A model generated the notes under the pieces. It worked only from the letters and a program-made list of their open reading frames with translations. It did not search any database and was not told the origin of the DNA. This document shows, one piece after another, positions 1-9,600 of a DNA stretch of 44,501 nucleotides; positions within the stretch are counted from its first letter, which is position 1; the number at the start of each line of letters is the position of its first letter. Made by a program: the position numbers and the translations under genes. Source of the stretch: Bifidobacterium breve (GTDB lineage Bacteria > Actinomycetota > Thermoleophilia > Solirubrobacterales > Solirubrobacteraceae); the NCBI GenBank assembly GCA_945878865.1, contig CAMCUD010000035.1:1-44501 (forward strand), given 5' to 3'.

Positions 1-129
1 GGGGCGCCCACCCCGCTGATGAGGCGAGGTATGAACGTCGTCCCGGGGGGAGTGGACGAACGTTCGGCTCAAGGCTGTCCGGGCCTGAGACCGCCTGACA
101 GTTCCGTATCGGCAGCTTCTCCGGGTTCC

Positions 130-194
130 TTGACCCCCAATTTCCCGGATTGCTACCGTTCGCGCGCCGTTCCATACGTGGACTGGGGGGAGAG
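130..194 (+). promoter_or_regulatory. Promoter and ribosome-binding site of first secreted paralog
   Basis: A -35-like TTGACC (130-135) is followed after 18 nt by TACCGT (154-159). A purine-rich GGGGGGAGAG (185-194) sits just before a TTG codon at 198. The third paralog has the same layout (TTGCAC, 18 nt, TACCGT, then GGGGGGAG), which supports both promoter and start choice. Bases 1-129 hold no gene I can support. Confidence 0.5.
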
Positions 195-197
195 AAC

Positions 198-3100
198 TTG
201 TCCAGGCAGTGGGGTCGCGGCGTGCTGTCCAGCGCGCTTGCGGCAATTGTCGTCCTCGGGACGCCAGCTTTGGCGTCCGCGAAGGTGTCGTTCACAGGCG
301 TCGTGGCGAAGCCAATCGCCGCGTCGTCGGAGTGCTCGTCTTTGAGCGAGCCCGCAACCGTCTCGCAGGCGGGCAAGCGCACGGATTTCTGCGTGTCGCT
401 GGCCGTCAACGGCGGTCCAGATCCGAAGCTCGGGGACATCCCGGGGCTCGGTGACGATCTGAAGGACCTGACCATCAGCCTGCCTCCGGGGCAGGTCGCG
501 TCGCCGAAGGCCACGCCGCTCTGCTCGCGCTCGACCTTCCTGTCGAGCAAGGGCTGCCCCGCGAGCAGCCAGGTGGGCGTGCTCGCCCTCGCCGTGGACG
601 TCTTCGGCGTCGGCCGGATCGACGAGCGGCTGCTCCAGGGCAAGGTGTTCAACCTCGCGCCGCAGGGCACCGAGGGCGCGCGGCTCGGCCTCGCGGTCGA
701 CGTCAACGTCCCGATCCCGGGCGTGTCCCTGCCGAGCCTCATCCATCTCGAGACCGAGGCGCGGCTGCGCGCGTCGGACAGCGGGCTGGACTCGATCACG
801 CTCGACAACCCGCGTGACCTCGAGGGCATCCCGCTGGAGGTGCGCCGCCTGAGCCTCACGCTGTGGGGCAGCAAGGCCGACCACCCGACGCTCACGAAGT
901 CGTTCATGAGCAGCCCGACGACGTGCGATCCCGCGGTGACGAAGATCACCGCCGTGTCGTACGCCGGCGACACCTCGAAGGCCCAGACCTCGTGGACCCC
1001 CACCGGCTGCGACAAGCTCGACTTCGACCCGACGCCGATCTTCGAGAGCGCGCGTGAGGCCGACACGCCGGGCGCGCTGACCTCGGGTGTGGCGCTGCCC
1101 GATCCGGAGGGCCCGCTCGCCCAGTCGCACATCAAGAAGGCGACGGTCGTGCTGCCCCCGGGCTTCGAGCTCTCGCCGACGGTCGGCTCCAAGCCGGGCT
1201 TCACCGGCTGCGCGTCGAACGAGTTCAACCGCTACGACGGCGGCCCGGTCACCTGCCCCGGCGGCTCGCAGATCGGCACGGTGCGCTTCCGCTCGCCGCT
1301 GCTGCTCGCCAACGAGCTCCAGGGCAAGGTCTTCGTGGCCAACCCCGAGCCGGGCGAGCCGAAGGTCCGCTTCTTCGTCTCGGCCGAGGCCGGCCCTGAG
1401 GCCGACGCGGTGCGCGTGAAGCTCATCGCGAAGGTGCAGATCGATCCGGCCACCGGGCAGCTGACGACGGTGCTCGACGATCTGCCCAAGACGCCGTTCA
1501 CGGAGTTCCGGTTCAGCTTCTTCGGCGGGCCCAACGGCCCGGTCGCGATGCCGCGCACGTGCGGCACGTACACCGCGGACACGATCCTCGAGCCGTACAA
1601 CGGCAACCCGACGAAGAGCGTGAAGTCGTCGGTGAACATCGACCAGAACTGCTCCGACCCGGAGCCGTTCGCGCCGACGTTCTCGGCCGACGCCAGCCCG
1701 CTGCTGGCGGGCGCCGGGACGACGCTGACGACGACGTTCACCCGCCCCGGCGGCGGGCGCATGAAGGCGCTGGAGCTCCAGCTGCCCACGGGTCTCTCCG
1801 GCAAGCTCACGGTCGCGCCGCTGTGCCCGCTGAGCGTGGCGGCGGTCGCGGGGTGCAGCGAGGAGAGCCGCGTGGGCCGCGTCGACGCCCTGGCGGGCGG
1901 CGGCAGCGACCCGAAGGCGCTGTCGGGCAACGTCTACCTGACGCAGGGCCCGAACGGCGCGCTGGCCGGGCTGAGCATCGTCGTCGACGTGAAGGTCGGG
2001 CCGCTGGACTTCGGCCGCGTCATCACGCAGGCGACGATCGTCGTGCGGCCGGACACGGGCCTCACGCTCGTCGTCCCGGAGATCCCGCTGCGCCAGGAGG
2101 GCGTCGAGGCGAACATCCGGGAACTGAAGGTCATCCTGGACAAGCCCGGGTTCAACCTGAACGCCACGAGCTGCGCCCCGGCGTCGTTCCAGGGCACGGT
2201 CACGTCGGACACCGGCGCGGTCGCGCCCGTCACGGCGCCCTACCAGCCCAGCGGCTGCGACCAGATCCCGTTCGCCCCGAAGGTCTCCGCCGTCATCGGC
2301 GGCGGCCCGAAGGAGACGGCGATCAACGGCCACCCGTCGCTCGACGTCACGGTGACCCAGCAGCCGGGGGAGGCGAACTCCTCGAAGATGGAGGTCGTCC
2401 TGCCGGAGGGCATCGCCGCCGACAGCGAGCGCCTGCGCTCGGTCTGCACGCTCGCCGACTACGCGAAGGACGCGTGCGCGCCGGACACGGTCAAGGGCAC
2501 GGCGACGGCGTGGTCGCCGCTGCTGCCCGAGCCGCTGCGGGGGCCGGTGACGTTCGTGCAGATCCCGGGCAAGCCGCTGCCGGGCCTGCGGATCAAGCTC
2601 CAGGGGGCACTGAGCATCGAGCTGACCGGCACGGTCGCGTTCGGTGACAAGAACCGCCTGGTCAACGTCATCGATCCGATCCCGGACACGCCGCTCTCCA
2701 AGTTCACCCTGAGCCTGCAGACCGGTCCACAGAGCCCGCTCATCGCGACGAAGGACCTGTGCCAGAGCGCGACGAACACGGTGAACGGCACGGCGTGGTC
2801 GCACGCCGGCAGCTCGGCGACGATCAAGGCCGAGGCCGAGGTCCCGAACTGCGCGCCGGCGGGCACGCTGAAGCTCGGGTCGCTGAAGACCGGGCGGCCG
2901 ACGCTCGACCTGCGCGTCACGGGCACCCGCTCGCAGGTGACGAGCGCGCAGCTCGTGCTCCCGAAGGGCATGGAGTTCGCGTCCTCGACGTCGGTGAAGA
3001 AGCGCCTGAAGCTCAGCGCCACCGGCCTGAAGAAGGGCACGAAGGCGTCGGTGACCGTGAGCGGCGGCGCCATCAAGGTCACGGTCCCGAAGGGCCAGGC

Positions 3101-3260
3101 CGCGACGGTGCTCCGCGTCCGGATCGCCAAGGGCGGGCTGAAGGCGAGCACGCGCCTGCGCAAGCAGGGGCGCCCGCGCCTGGCGTTCCGCCTGAACATG
3201 ACCGCGCCGGGCAACGTGTCGAGCCGGTCCACGCTGCGGGTCCGCCCCGCCGCGCGCTAG
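198..3260 (+). CDS. Large secreted four-module repeat protein, paralog 1
   Basis: I do not recognise a named family. The chosen TTG start at 198 follows a strong GGGGGGAG site and gives 1,020 residues; a longer frame from 150 would begin inside the -10 element. The N-terminus is a signal peptide (basic start, hydrophobic stretch, ASA before the mature end near residue 29). The mature protein contains four related modules at about residues 89-284, 312-496, 523-699 and 729-888. Each has an LPxG-like opening, a cysteine pair, a serine/valine-glycine turn, an LxGxV strand, a P-x(2,3)-F segment and two late cysteines. A lysine/arginine-rich, cysteine-free domain (890-1020) ends the protein. There is no LPXTG motif and no C-terminal membrane anchor. 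The next two genes are paralogs on the same strand. Extracytoplasmic location is inferred from the signal peptide; the role is unknown, with adhesin or envelope component as possibilities. Confidence 0.85.
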   Translation: MSRQWGRGVLSSALAAIVVLGTPALASAKVSFTGVVAKPIAASSECSSLSEPATVSQAGKRTDFCVSLAVNGGPDPKLGDIPGLGDDLKDLTISLPPGQVASPKATPLCSRSTFLSSKGCPASSQVGVLALAVDVFGVGRIDERLLQGKVFNLAPQGTEGARLGLAVDVNVPIPGVSLPSLIHLETEARLRASDSGLDSITLDNPRDLEGIPLEVRRLSLTLWGSKADHPTLTKSFMSSPTTCDPAVTKITAVSYAGDTSKAQTSWTPTGCDKLDFDPTPIFESAREADTPGALTSGVALPDPEGPLAQSHIKKATVVLPPGFELSPTVGSKPGFTGCASNEFNRYDGGPVTCPGGSQIGTVRFRSPLLLANELQGKVFVANPEPGEPKVRFFVSAEAGPEADAVRVKLIAKVQIDPATGQLTTVLDDLPKTPFTEFRFSFFGGPNGPVAMPRTCGTYTADTILEPYNGNPTKSVKSSVNIDQNCSDPEPFAPTFSADASPLLAGAGTTLTTTFTRPGGGRMKALELQLPTGLSGKLTVAPLCPLSVAAVAGCSEESRVGRVDALAGGGSDPKALSGNVYLTQGPNGALAGLSIVVDVKVGPLDFGRVITQATIVVRPDTGLTLVVPEIPLRQEGVEANIRELKVILDKPGFNLNATSCAPASFQGTVTSDTGAVAPVTAPYQPSGCDQIPFAPKVSAVIGGGPKETAINGHPSLDVTVTQQPGEANSSKMEVVLPEGIAADSERLRSVCTLADYAKDACAPDTVKGTATAWSPLLPEPLRGPVTFVQIPGKPLPGLRIKLQGALSIELTGTVAFGDKNRLVNVIDPIPDTPLSKFTLSLQTGPQSPLIATKDLCQSATNTVNGTAWSHAGSSATIKAEAEVPNCAPAGTLKLGSLKTGRPTLDLRVTGTRSQVTSAQLVLPKGMEFASSTSVKKRLKLSATGLKKGTKASVTVSGGAIKVTVPKGQAATVLRVRIAKGGLKASTRLRKQGRPRLAFRLNMTAPGNVSSRSTLRVRPAAR
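2857..3190 (+). repeat. Direct repeat copy A: C-terminal domain shared by paralogs 1 and 2
   Basis: This stretch matches 6057-6390 almost base for base by eye, with differences mostly at third codon positions. The upstream parts of the two genes are much more divergent. It encodes the basic C-terminal domain of the secreted protein. It could be a substrate for gene conversion or for recombination that deletes the 3.2 kb between the copies. Confidence 0.7.
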
Positions 3261-3270
3261 CTGGCCGGCC

Positions 3271-3311
3271 CTCACGTCCCCCGCGCCGTGTCCAGGCGCG
3301 GGGGACGTGAG
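3271..3311 (+). terminator. Hairpin terminator after paralog 1
   Basis: Perfect 17-bp inverted repeat CTCACGTCCCCCGCGCC (3271-3287) and its complement (3295-3311) around a 7-nt loop, starting 10 bp after the stop codon. No T-tract follows, as is common for actinobacterial terminators. Confidence 0.7.
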
Positions 3312-3366
3312 ACTCATCGCACACAAGGCCTCGCGGGGCCCGTGCCACCATCGCTCCCTTCCTTCC

Positions 3367-3387
3367 GCCGAAATTCAGAATTTCGGC
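3367..3387. promoter_or_regulatory. AT-rich perfect palindrome upstream of paralog 2
   Basis: GCCGAAATTC / GAATTTCGGC, 10-bp arms around one base, ending 28 bp before the GTG start at 3416. It is unusually AT-rich for this window. An operator is plausible because it sits at promoter distance; a second terminator hairpin is the alternative. Confidence 0.45.
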
Positions 3388-3415
3388 CTTTCGCAGAGAC
3401 CAGACGGGGGTCGGG

Positions 3416-6400
3416 GTGCAGCAGATTCGTTGGAGGTCGCTGGCGGCGTGTGCCGTGGCGGCCATCGCCGCGCTGAGCGGCGCGGCAAGCGCGCAGGCGA
3501 ACGTCGAGATCACGCAGCTGGTCGCCAAGCCGATCGACCCCGGCGCCACGTGCTCGCCCACCACCGGTGCGACCGCGCTCACCCAGGCCGGCGCGCACGA
3601 GGACTTCTGCGTCGCCCTCGGCCTCAACGGCGGCGGCGACGGCTTCGGCGGCGGTGACGACCTCAAGGACCTCAAGCTCTCACTGCCGACCGGTCAGGTC
3701 GGCAACGCGACCGCCACTCCGCTCTGCTCCACCTCCCGCTTCCAGAGCCTCAACGGCTGCGCGGCCACCTCGCAGGTCGGCCGCGTCACCGCGGGCGTCG
3801 AGTCGATCATCCCTCTGAACGAGGCGCTCATCGGCGGCGGCATCTACAACCTCGAGCCGCGCGGCACCGAGGCTGCCCGCCTCGGTCTCGTTCTCGAGTT
3901 CGGCGACCTGCTCGCCGTCTCGAAGATCGAGGTGGAGATCCGACTGCGCACCGACGACGGCGGCCTCGACTCGCTGGCGTTCGACAACCCGCGTGCAGTC
4001 ATCGGGCTGCCGATCGAGGTCAAGCGCCTGAACCTCCGCCTGTGGGGGTCGAAGACCGTCGGCAGCCGCCAGATGCAGAAGTCGTTCATGGCCAACCCGA
4101 CGGACTGCTCGAAGCCCGCGACGACGAAGGTCGCGATCTCCTCGTACCAGGGCGGCTCGGCGACGAAGTCGGCGAGCTACACGCCCACCGGCTGCGACCA
4201 GGTCCCGTTCGAGCCGGGCATGATCCTCGAAGGCGACCGCACCGCGGACGCTCCCGGGACGATCAGCACCGGCGTCTCGATGCCGTCAGGCGACGAGCCG
4301 CTCGTCCAGAAGCACATCAAGACGAGCGTCAACGTCCTGCCGCGCGGTGTCGAGCTCTCCCCCACGTCCGGCAGCCAGCCGGGCTTCGTCGGCTGCACCG
4401 ACGCGGAGTTCGGCTACGGCCAGGGCGCCCCCTCGACCTGCCCGGCCGGCGCGAAGATCGGCACGGTGCGCTTCCGCACCCCGCTGCTCTCCAAGGCCGT
4501 CGAGGGCGACGTGTTCCTCGCCCAGCCGACCGCGACCTCACCGAAGATCCGACTATTCGTCGTCGGTGAGCTCGGCCCGCAGTTCGACGCCACGCGCGTG
4601 AAGTTCATCGGCGTCGTCGAGCCCGACCGCTACACCGGCCAGCTCGTCACGACGTTCGACAACCTCCCGGCCACGCCGTTCACCGAGTTCCGCCTGACGT
4701 TCCGCGGCGGCCCGACGGCGATCATGTCGCTGCCGCGCGACTGCGGCACGTTCACCGGCCAGGCGATCAACACGCCGTGGGGCTCGTCCACCGAGGACCG
4801 CCGCAACGGCACGCTGCCCGTCGACCAGGGCTGCGAGAACGACCCCGACCCGTTCACGCCGTCGCTCGAGGGCTCCACGTCCACGACGCAGGCGGGCGCG
4901 GACACGGCGATCGTCACGACGCTCGCGCGCCCCGACGGCCACCAGCGCCTGACCGGCGCGAAGATCTCGCTGCCCACCGGCCTCGCCGGCAAGCTCACCG
5001 CGGCGCCCGCGTGCCCCGCGGCCCAGGGCCGCGAGGGCACCTGTGACGCGGCCAGCCGCGTCGGCTCCGTCACGGCGCTCGCCGGCCCGGGCTCGTCGCC
5101 CGCGACGCTCACCGGCGACGTCTACCTGACCGACTCGTACGTCAGCGGTGGTCTCGCCGGCCTGTCGATCGTCGTCCCGGCGAAGTTCGGTCCGCTGGAC
5201 TTCGGCAACGTCGTGTCGACGGCGCAGCTGTCGGTCCGCCCGGACACCGGGATCGACGTCGCCGTCGACGGCATCCCGCAGCGGACGAGCAACGGCATCT
5301 CCGCGCAGATCCGCTCGCTGAAGCTCTCGCTGGACAAGCCCGGCTTCGGCGTGAACCCGACGAGCTGCGCGCCCAAGGCGTTCACCGGCACGCTCACCGG
5401 CGACCTCGGGGGCAGCGGCGACGTCAGCTCGCCGTTCCAGGCGACGGGCTGCGAGAACGTGCCGTTCGGCCCGAAGCTCGAAGCCGTCATGGACGGCGGC
5501 GCGAACGGCGCCGAGCTCGCGCTCAACGGTCACCCCGGCCTGACCACCGTCATCCAGCAGCCCGAGGGCAACGCGAACAACGCCGCGGTCAAGGTGACGC
5601 TGCCGCCGGGTCTGGCGGCCGACACCGACCGCCTGCGCCGCGCCTGCCCGATCGCGCAGTACGAGGCGGGCGCCTGCCCGGCGAGCGCGACGGTCGGCGA
5701 CGTCAGCGCGGTCACGCCGCTGCTGCCCGAGCCGCTCACCGGGAAGGTCACGTTCGTGTCCGTCCCCGGCGCCCCGCTGCCCGAGCTGCGGGCCGCGCTG
5801 ACCGGCAAGATCTCGCTGACGCTGCGCGGCAAGATCACGTTCGGCGCGAACAACCAGCTCGTCGCCGGGTTCGAGGGCATCCCGGACGTCCCGCTCAGCC
5901 GGTTCGTCCTGAACCTCGCCGGCGGCTCGCAGTCGCTGATCATCGCCACGAAGGACCTGTGCCCGATCAGCTCGCTGCCGTTCAAGGGCGACTTCACCGC
6001 GCACTCCGGCGCGACGTCGACAACGACGATCGCCCCGCAGCTGAAGGGCTGCGGCCCGGCGGGCACGCTGAAGCTCGGCTCGCTGAAGACCGGCCGCCCG
6101 ACGCTCGACCTGCGCGTGGCCGGCGGCCGCACGACGGTGAGCACCGCGCAGCTCGTGCTGCCCAAGGGCCTCGAGTTCGCCGCCTCAAAGACGGTGAAGA
6201 AGCGGCTGAAGCTCAGCGCGACCGGCCTGAAGAAGGGCGCCAAGGCGTCGGTGACCGTCAGCGGCGGCGCGATCAAGGTGACGGTCCCGAAGGGCCAGAG
6301 CGCCGCGGTCATCCGCGTCCGCATCGCCAAGGGCGGCCTGAAGGCCAGCACGCGCCTGCGCAAGCAGGGCCGTCCCCGGCTGGCGTTCAAGCTGAGCACC

Positions 6401-6457
6401 ACGACGCCCGACCAGCAGCTGCGCCGCGCCACCTTGCGCGTGCGCCCCTCCGCGTAG
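3416..6457 (+). CDS. Large secreted four-module repeat protein, paralog 2
   Basis: Encodes 1,013 residues from a GTG start. The signal peptide runs to about residue 27 (hydrophobic stretch ending ASA, then QANVEI). The same order as its neighbours follows: an N-terminal segment with two cysteines, four modules of about 160-200 residues with paired cysteines, and a basic C-terminal domain. Similarity to paralog 1 is moderate through the modules and very high in the last 130 residues, where the DNA also matches. The promoter differs from those of paralogs 1 and 3: no TTGnnC/TACCGT pair is visible and an AT-rich palindrome lies upstream, so its expression may be controlled separately. No anchor, catalytic motif or known domain is evident. 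Function unknown; secreted location is inferred. Confidence 0.85.
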   Translation: MQQIRWRSLAACAVAAIAALSGAASAQANVEITQLVAKPIDPGATCSPTTGATALTQAGAHEDFCVALGLNGGGDGFGGGDDLKDLKLSLPTGQVGNATATPLCSTSRFQSLNGCAATSQVGRVTAGVESIIPLNEALIGGGIYNLEPRGTEAARLGLVLEFGDLLAVSKIEVEIRLRTDDGGLDSLAFDNPRAVIGLPIEVKRLNLRLWGSKTVGSRQMQKSFMANPTDCSKPATTKVAISSYQGGSATKSASYTPTGCDQVPFEPGMILEGDRTADAPGTISTGVSMPSGDEPLVQKHIKTSVNVLPRGVELSPTSGSQPGFVGCTDAEFGYGQGAPSTCPAGAKIGTVRFRTPLLSKAVEGDVFLAQPTATSPKIRLFVVGELGPQFDATRVKFIGVVEPDRYTGQLVTTFDNLPATPFTEFRLTFRGGPTAIMSLPRDCGTFTGQAINTPWGSSTEDRRNGTLPVDQGCENDPDPFTPSLEGSTSTTQAGADTAIVTTLARPDGHQRLTGAKISLPTGLAGKLTAAPACPAAQGREGTCDAASRVGSVTALAGPGSSPATLTGDVYLTDSYVSGGLAGLSIVVPAKFGPLDFGNVVSTAQLSVRPDTGIDVAVDGIPQRTSNGISAQIRSLKLSLDKPGFGVNPTSCAPKAFTGTLTGDLGGSGDVSSPFQATGCENVPFGPKLEAVMDGGANGAELALNGHPGLTTVIQQPEGNANNAAVKVTLPPGLAADTDRLRRACPIAQYEAGACPASATVGDVSAVTPLLPEPLTGKVTFVSVPGAPLPELRAALTGKISLTLRGKITFGANNQLVAGFEGIPDVPLSRFVLNLAGGSQSLIIATKDLCPISSLPFKGDFTAHSGATSTTTIAPQLKGCGPAGTLKLGSLKTGRPTLDLRVAGGRTTVSTAQLVLPKGLEFAASKTVKKRLKLSATGLKKGAKASVTVSGGAIKVTVPKGQSAAVIRVRIAKGGLKASTRLRKQGRPRLAFKLSTTTPDQQLRRATLRVRPSA
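6057..6390 (+). repeat. Direct repeat copy B: C-terminal domain of paralog 2
   Basis: Partner of 2857-3190, same orientation. The corresponding region of paralog 3 (about 9285-9620) encodes the same domain but is clearly more diverged in both protein and DNA. Confidence 0.7.
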
Positions 6458-6476
6458 TCACTCCCGCGTCCGACCC

Positions 6477-6508
6477 CTCGCCCACCGCGTCCCAGCGCGG
6501 TGGGCGAG
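6477..6508 (+). terminator. Hairpin terminator after paralog 2
   Basis: Perfect 13-bp arms CTCGCCCACCGCG (6477-6489) and CGCGGTGGGCGAG (6496-6508), loop of 6 nt, 19 bp after the stop codon. No T-tract. Confidence 0.65.
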
Positions 6509-6556
6509 CCTTGAGCGCGCAACTCGCCATGTGGACGGGTGTTTGACAATGTGATG

Positions 6557-6610
6557 TTGCACACACACGGTCGCGGTTGTTACCGTCGAGTGCGTACTGA
6601 ACGGGGGGAG
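6557..6610 (+). promoter_or_regulatory. Promoter and ribosome-binding site of paralog 3
   Basis: TTGCAC (6557-6562), 18-nt spacer, TACCGT (6581-6586), then GGGGGGAG (6603-6610) before the GTG at 6616. A TTGACA also occurs at 6543-6548 but is too far from the -10. Element sequence and spacing match the promoter of paralog 1. Confidence 0.5.
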
Positions 6611-6615
6611 GACTC

Positions 6616-9600
6616 GTGTCAGGTCTGTTGGGTCGCGGCGTGCTCAGATGCGCGCCGGTTGTTGTCGCATGCGTGCTGCTGGTCGGGGTCCCGACCGCCG
6701 GCGCCACCGTCCGCGTGGACCAGATCGTCGCCAAGCCGATCACCGCGTCATCCGCGTGCTCGACCAAGAGCACGCCCACGGTGGATCCGCAGTCGGGGAA
6801 GTACACGGACTTCTGCCTCGCCCTCGCGCTGAACGGCGGCGGCGACCCGGAGCTCGGGGGCATCCCCGGGCTCGGTGATGACGCGAAGAACATGACGATC
6901 TCGCTCGCGCCGGGCCAGATCGGCTCGCCGCGCGCGGCGACCACATGCTCGCCCTCGCGCTTCCGCTCCACGAACGGGTGCTCGAACGCGTCACAGGTCG
7001 GCTCCGTGTCGGCTGCGGTCGAGGGCCTCGTCCCCCTCACCGAGAGCCTGCTGCAGGGCAAGGTCTTCAACCTCGACCCGGAGGGCACCGAGGCCGCGCG
7101 CCTGGGCCTGCAGATCGAGGTGGTCCTCCCCGGCCTGCCCGGCGTTCCCGCGATCAAGCTCGAGAGCGCGATCCGCCTGCGCGCCGACGACGGCGGACTC
7201 GACGCGACGGTGGCCAACACGCCGCGCGACTTCCTCGGCATCCCGATCGAGATGCGCCGCCTGGGGCTGCGCCTGTGGGGTAGCAAGGCCGACCACCCGA
7301 CGATGAAGGAAGGCTTCACGAGCAACCCGACGGACTGCTCGAAGCCGTCGGTGAGCCGGGTGCGCATCGAGTCCTACCGCGGTGACGTCACGACGGCGAG
7401 CGACAGCTACACGCCGACCGACTGCGGGTCGCTGAAGTACTCGATGACGTCGGACATCCTCACGAACCACGAGGCCGACGCCCCGACCTTCGCCACCGCC
7501 GAGATCCGCGTCCCGGCGCCGTCGGGCAACCGGGTGATCGCGCACGTCAAGGAAGCCGAACTCGTCCTGCCGGAAGGCTTCGAGCTCTCGCCGACCGCCG
7601 CGTCCGGCGCGCCGCTGGAGGGCTGCACCGACGAGCAGTTCAACCGCTACGACGAGGGCCCCGTGAGGTGCCCCGCCGCGTCGGAGATCGGCGAGGTGCT
7701 GTTCGACTCGCCGGTGCTGCTGAAGGGCGCGATCAAGGGACCGATCTACCTCGGGATGCCGGCGCCCGGCAAGAAGCTGCGCTTCTTCGCCACCGCCGCG
7801 CTCGGCCCGCAGCCCGACGCGGTGCGCGTCAAGCTCGAGGCCGTTGCGACCGTGGACCCGGTCACCGGCCAGGTCACGACGCGGATGTCCGGACTGCCGC
7901 CGGTGCCGTTCACGCTGTTCCAGTTCACGTTCCGCGGCGGCGACAACGCGATCGTCGCGTCGCCGCGCAGCTGCGGCACGCGTGAGCAGCGGACGACGGC
8001 GACGCTGTTCAGCGGCCAGCCCGACGTCACGACGACGAGCATGATCTCCACGGACAAGGGCTGCACGGATCCGGCGACGTTCACGCCGAACCTCGGGGCG
8101 GCGGCGAACCCGACGCAGGCCGGGGCGGACACGGCGATCATCACGACGCTCGAGCGCCCGGACAAGAACGCCCGGATCTCCAGTGCCACGGTCCACCTGC
8201 CGCCCGGCCTCATGGGCCGGCTGGGGGCCGCAGCGCAATGCAACCTCGGTGACGCCGCATCGGGCAACTGCCCTGCCGAGACCCGGGTCGGCGGGGTCAC
8301 GGCGACCGCGGGCCCCGGTCCGCAGCCGCTGAAGCTGGGCGGCGACGTGTACCTCACCCAAGGCCGGGACGGCGATCCCGCCGGGCTGACGATCACGGCC
8401 AACGCGACGTTCGGCCCGATCGATCTCGGCAAGGTCGTCGTCCCCGGCCGCCTGAAGGTGCGTGACGCCGACAAGGGCCTCGACCTCGTCGTCGAGAACG
8501 TGCCGCAGCGCCAGGAGGGCATCTCGACGTCGATCCGCGCCCTGGAGGTGCGGCTCGACAAGCCCGGGTTCGCCGTGAACGCGACGAACTGCGCGCCGCA
8601 GCAGATCACGGCGGAGCTCGGCTCCGATCTCGGTGGCAGCGCCAGCGTCTCCGCGCCCTACCAGGCGACCGGCTGCGACAAGCTGCCGTACGCGCCGAAG
8701 CTCACCGCATCGCTGTCGGGCGGCGCGAAGGAGGCCGCGGTCAACGGCCATCCGGGCGTGGCGACGGCGCTGACGCAGGCGCCGGGTGAGGCCAACACGA
8801 AGAAGGTCGAGCTCAAGCTGCCGGCCGGCATCTCCATCGACAGCACGCGCATCAACCGCGCGTGTCCGCTGACGACGTTCAATGCGGGCGGCTGCCCGGC
8901 GACGTCGACGCTCGGCAAGGCGTCGGCCACGTCGCCGCTGCTGAACGATCCGCTGAGCGGCCCGGTGGTCATGGTCAACGTGCCGGGGGCGCCGCTGCCC
9001 GAGCTGCGGATCCAGCTCAACGGCATCCTGCCGATCACCCTCGCGGGCAAGATCACGTTCGCGTCGGACCAGCGGCTGATCACGACCGTCGAGCCGGTGC
9101 CCGACGTGCCGCTCTCGCGGTTCGAGCTGTCGTTCAACGGCGGTGACGAGAGCGTGCTGCAGGCCGGCAAGGACCTGTGCGCCGACCCGAACCTGTCGTT
9201 CGACAACACGTTCGTCTCGCAGGCCGGGCCGACGTTCCAGTCCAAGACGCTCGTCGACATCCCCGGGTGCGGACCGACCGCCACGCTGAAGGTCAGCTCG
9301 GTGAAGGCCGGCCGCCCCGCCCTCGACCTCCGGGTCAACGGTGTGCGCAACCGGCTGCGGGTCGTCCGGCTCACGCTGCCCAAGGGCATGGAGTTCCAGC
9401 GGGCGGCGACGGTGCGCAAGCGCCTGCGCCTGAGCGCGACCGGCCTGCCCAAGGGCAAGAAGGCCACCGTGTCCGTCTCCGGGTCGAGCATCCGGATCTC
9501 TGTCCCCAGCGGCGTCTCCGCCAAGACGCTGCGGGCGCGGATCGCCAAGGGCGGCGTCCGCGTCAGCAAGCGGCTGCGACGTGCCAGCGGCCGCCTGTCC

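Noticed and set aside
150-197. Upstream TTG start for paralog 1
   Set aside because: It lies at the -10 element and lacks a ribosome-binding site; the TTG at 198 follows GGGGGGAGAG and yields a proper signal peptide matching paralog 3.
153-3326. Very long antisense open frame opposite secreted paralog 1 (similar ones opposite paralogs 2 and 3 and at 34856-37786)
   Set aside because: Arginine-rich low-complexity translation typical of GC-rich shadow frames; no domain, no promoter, and the sense strand has clear signal peptides and homology among paralogs.
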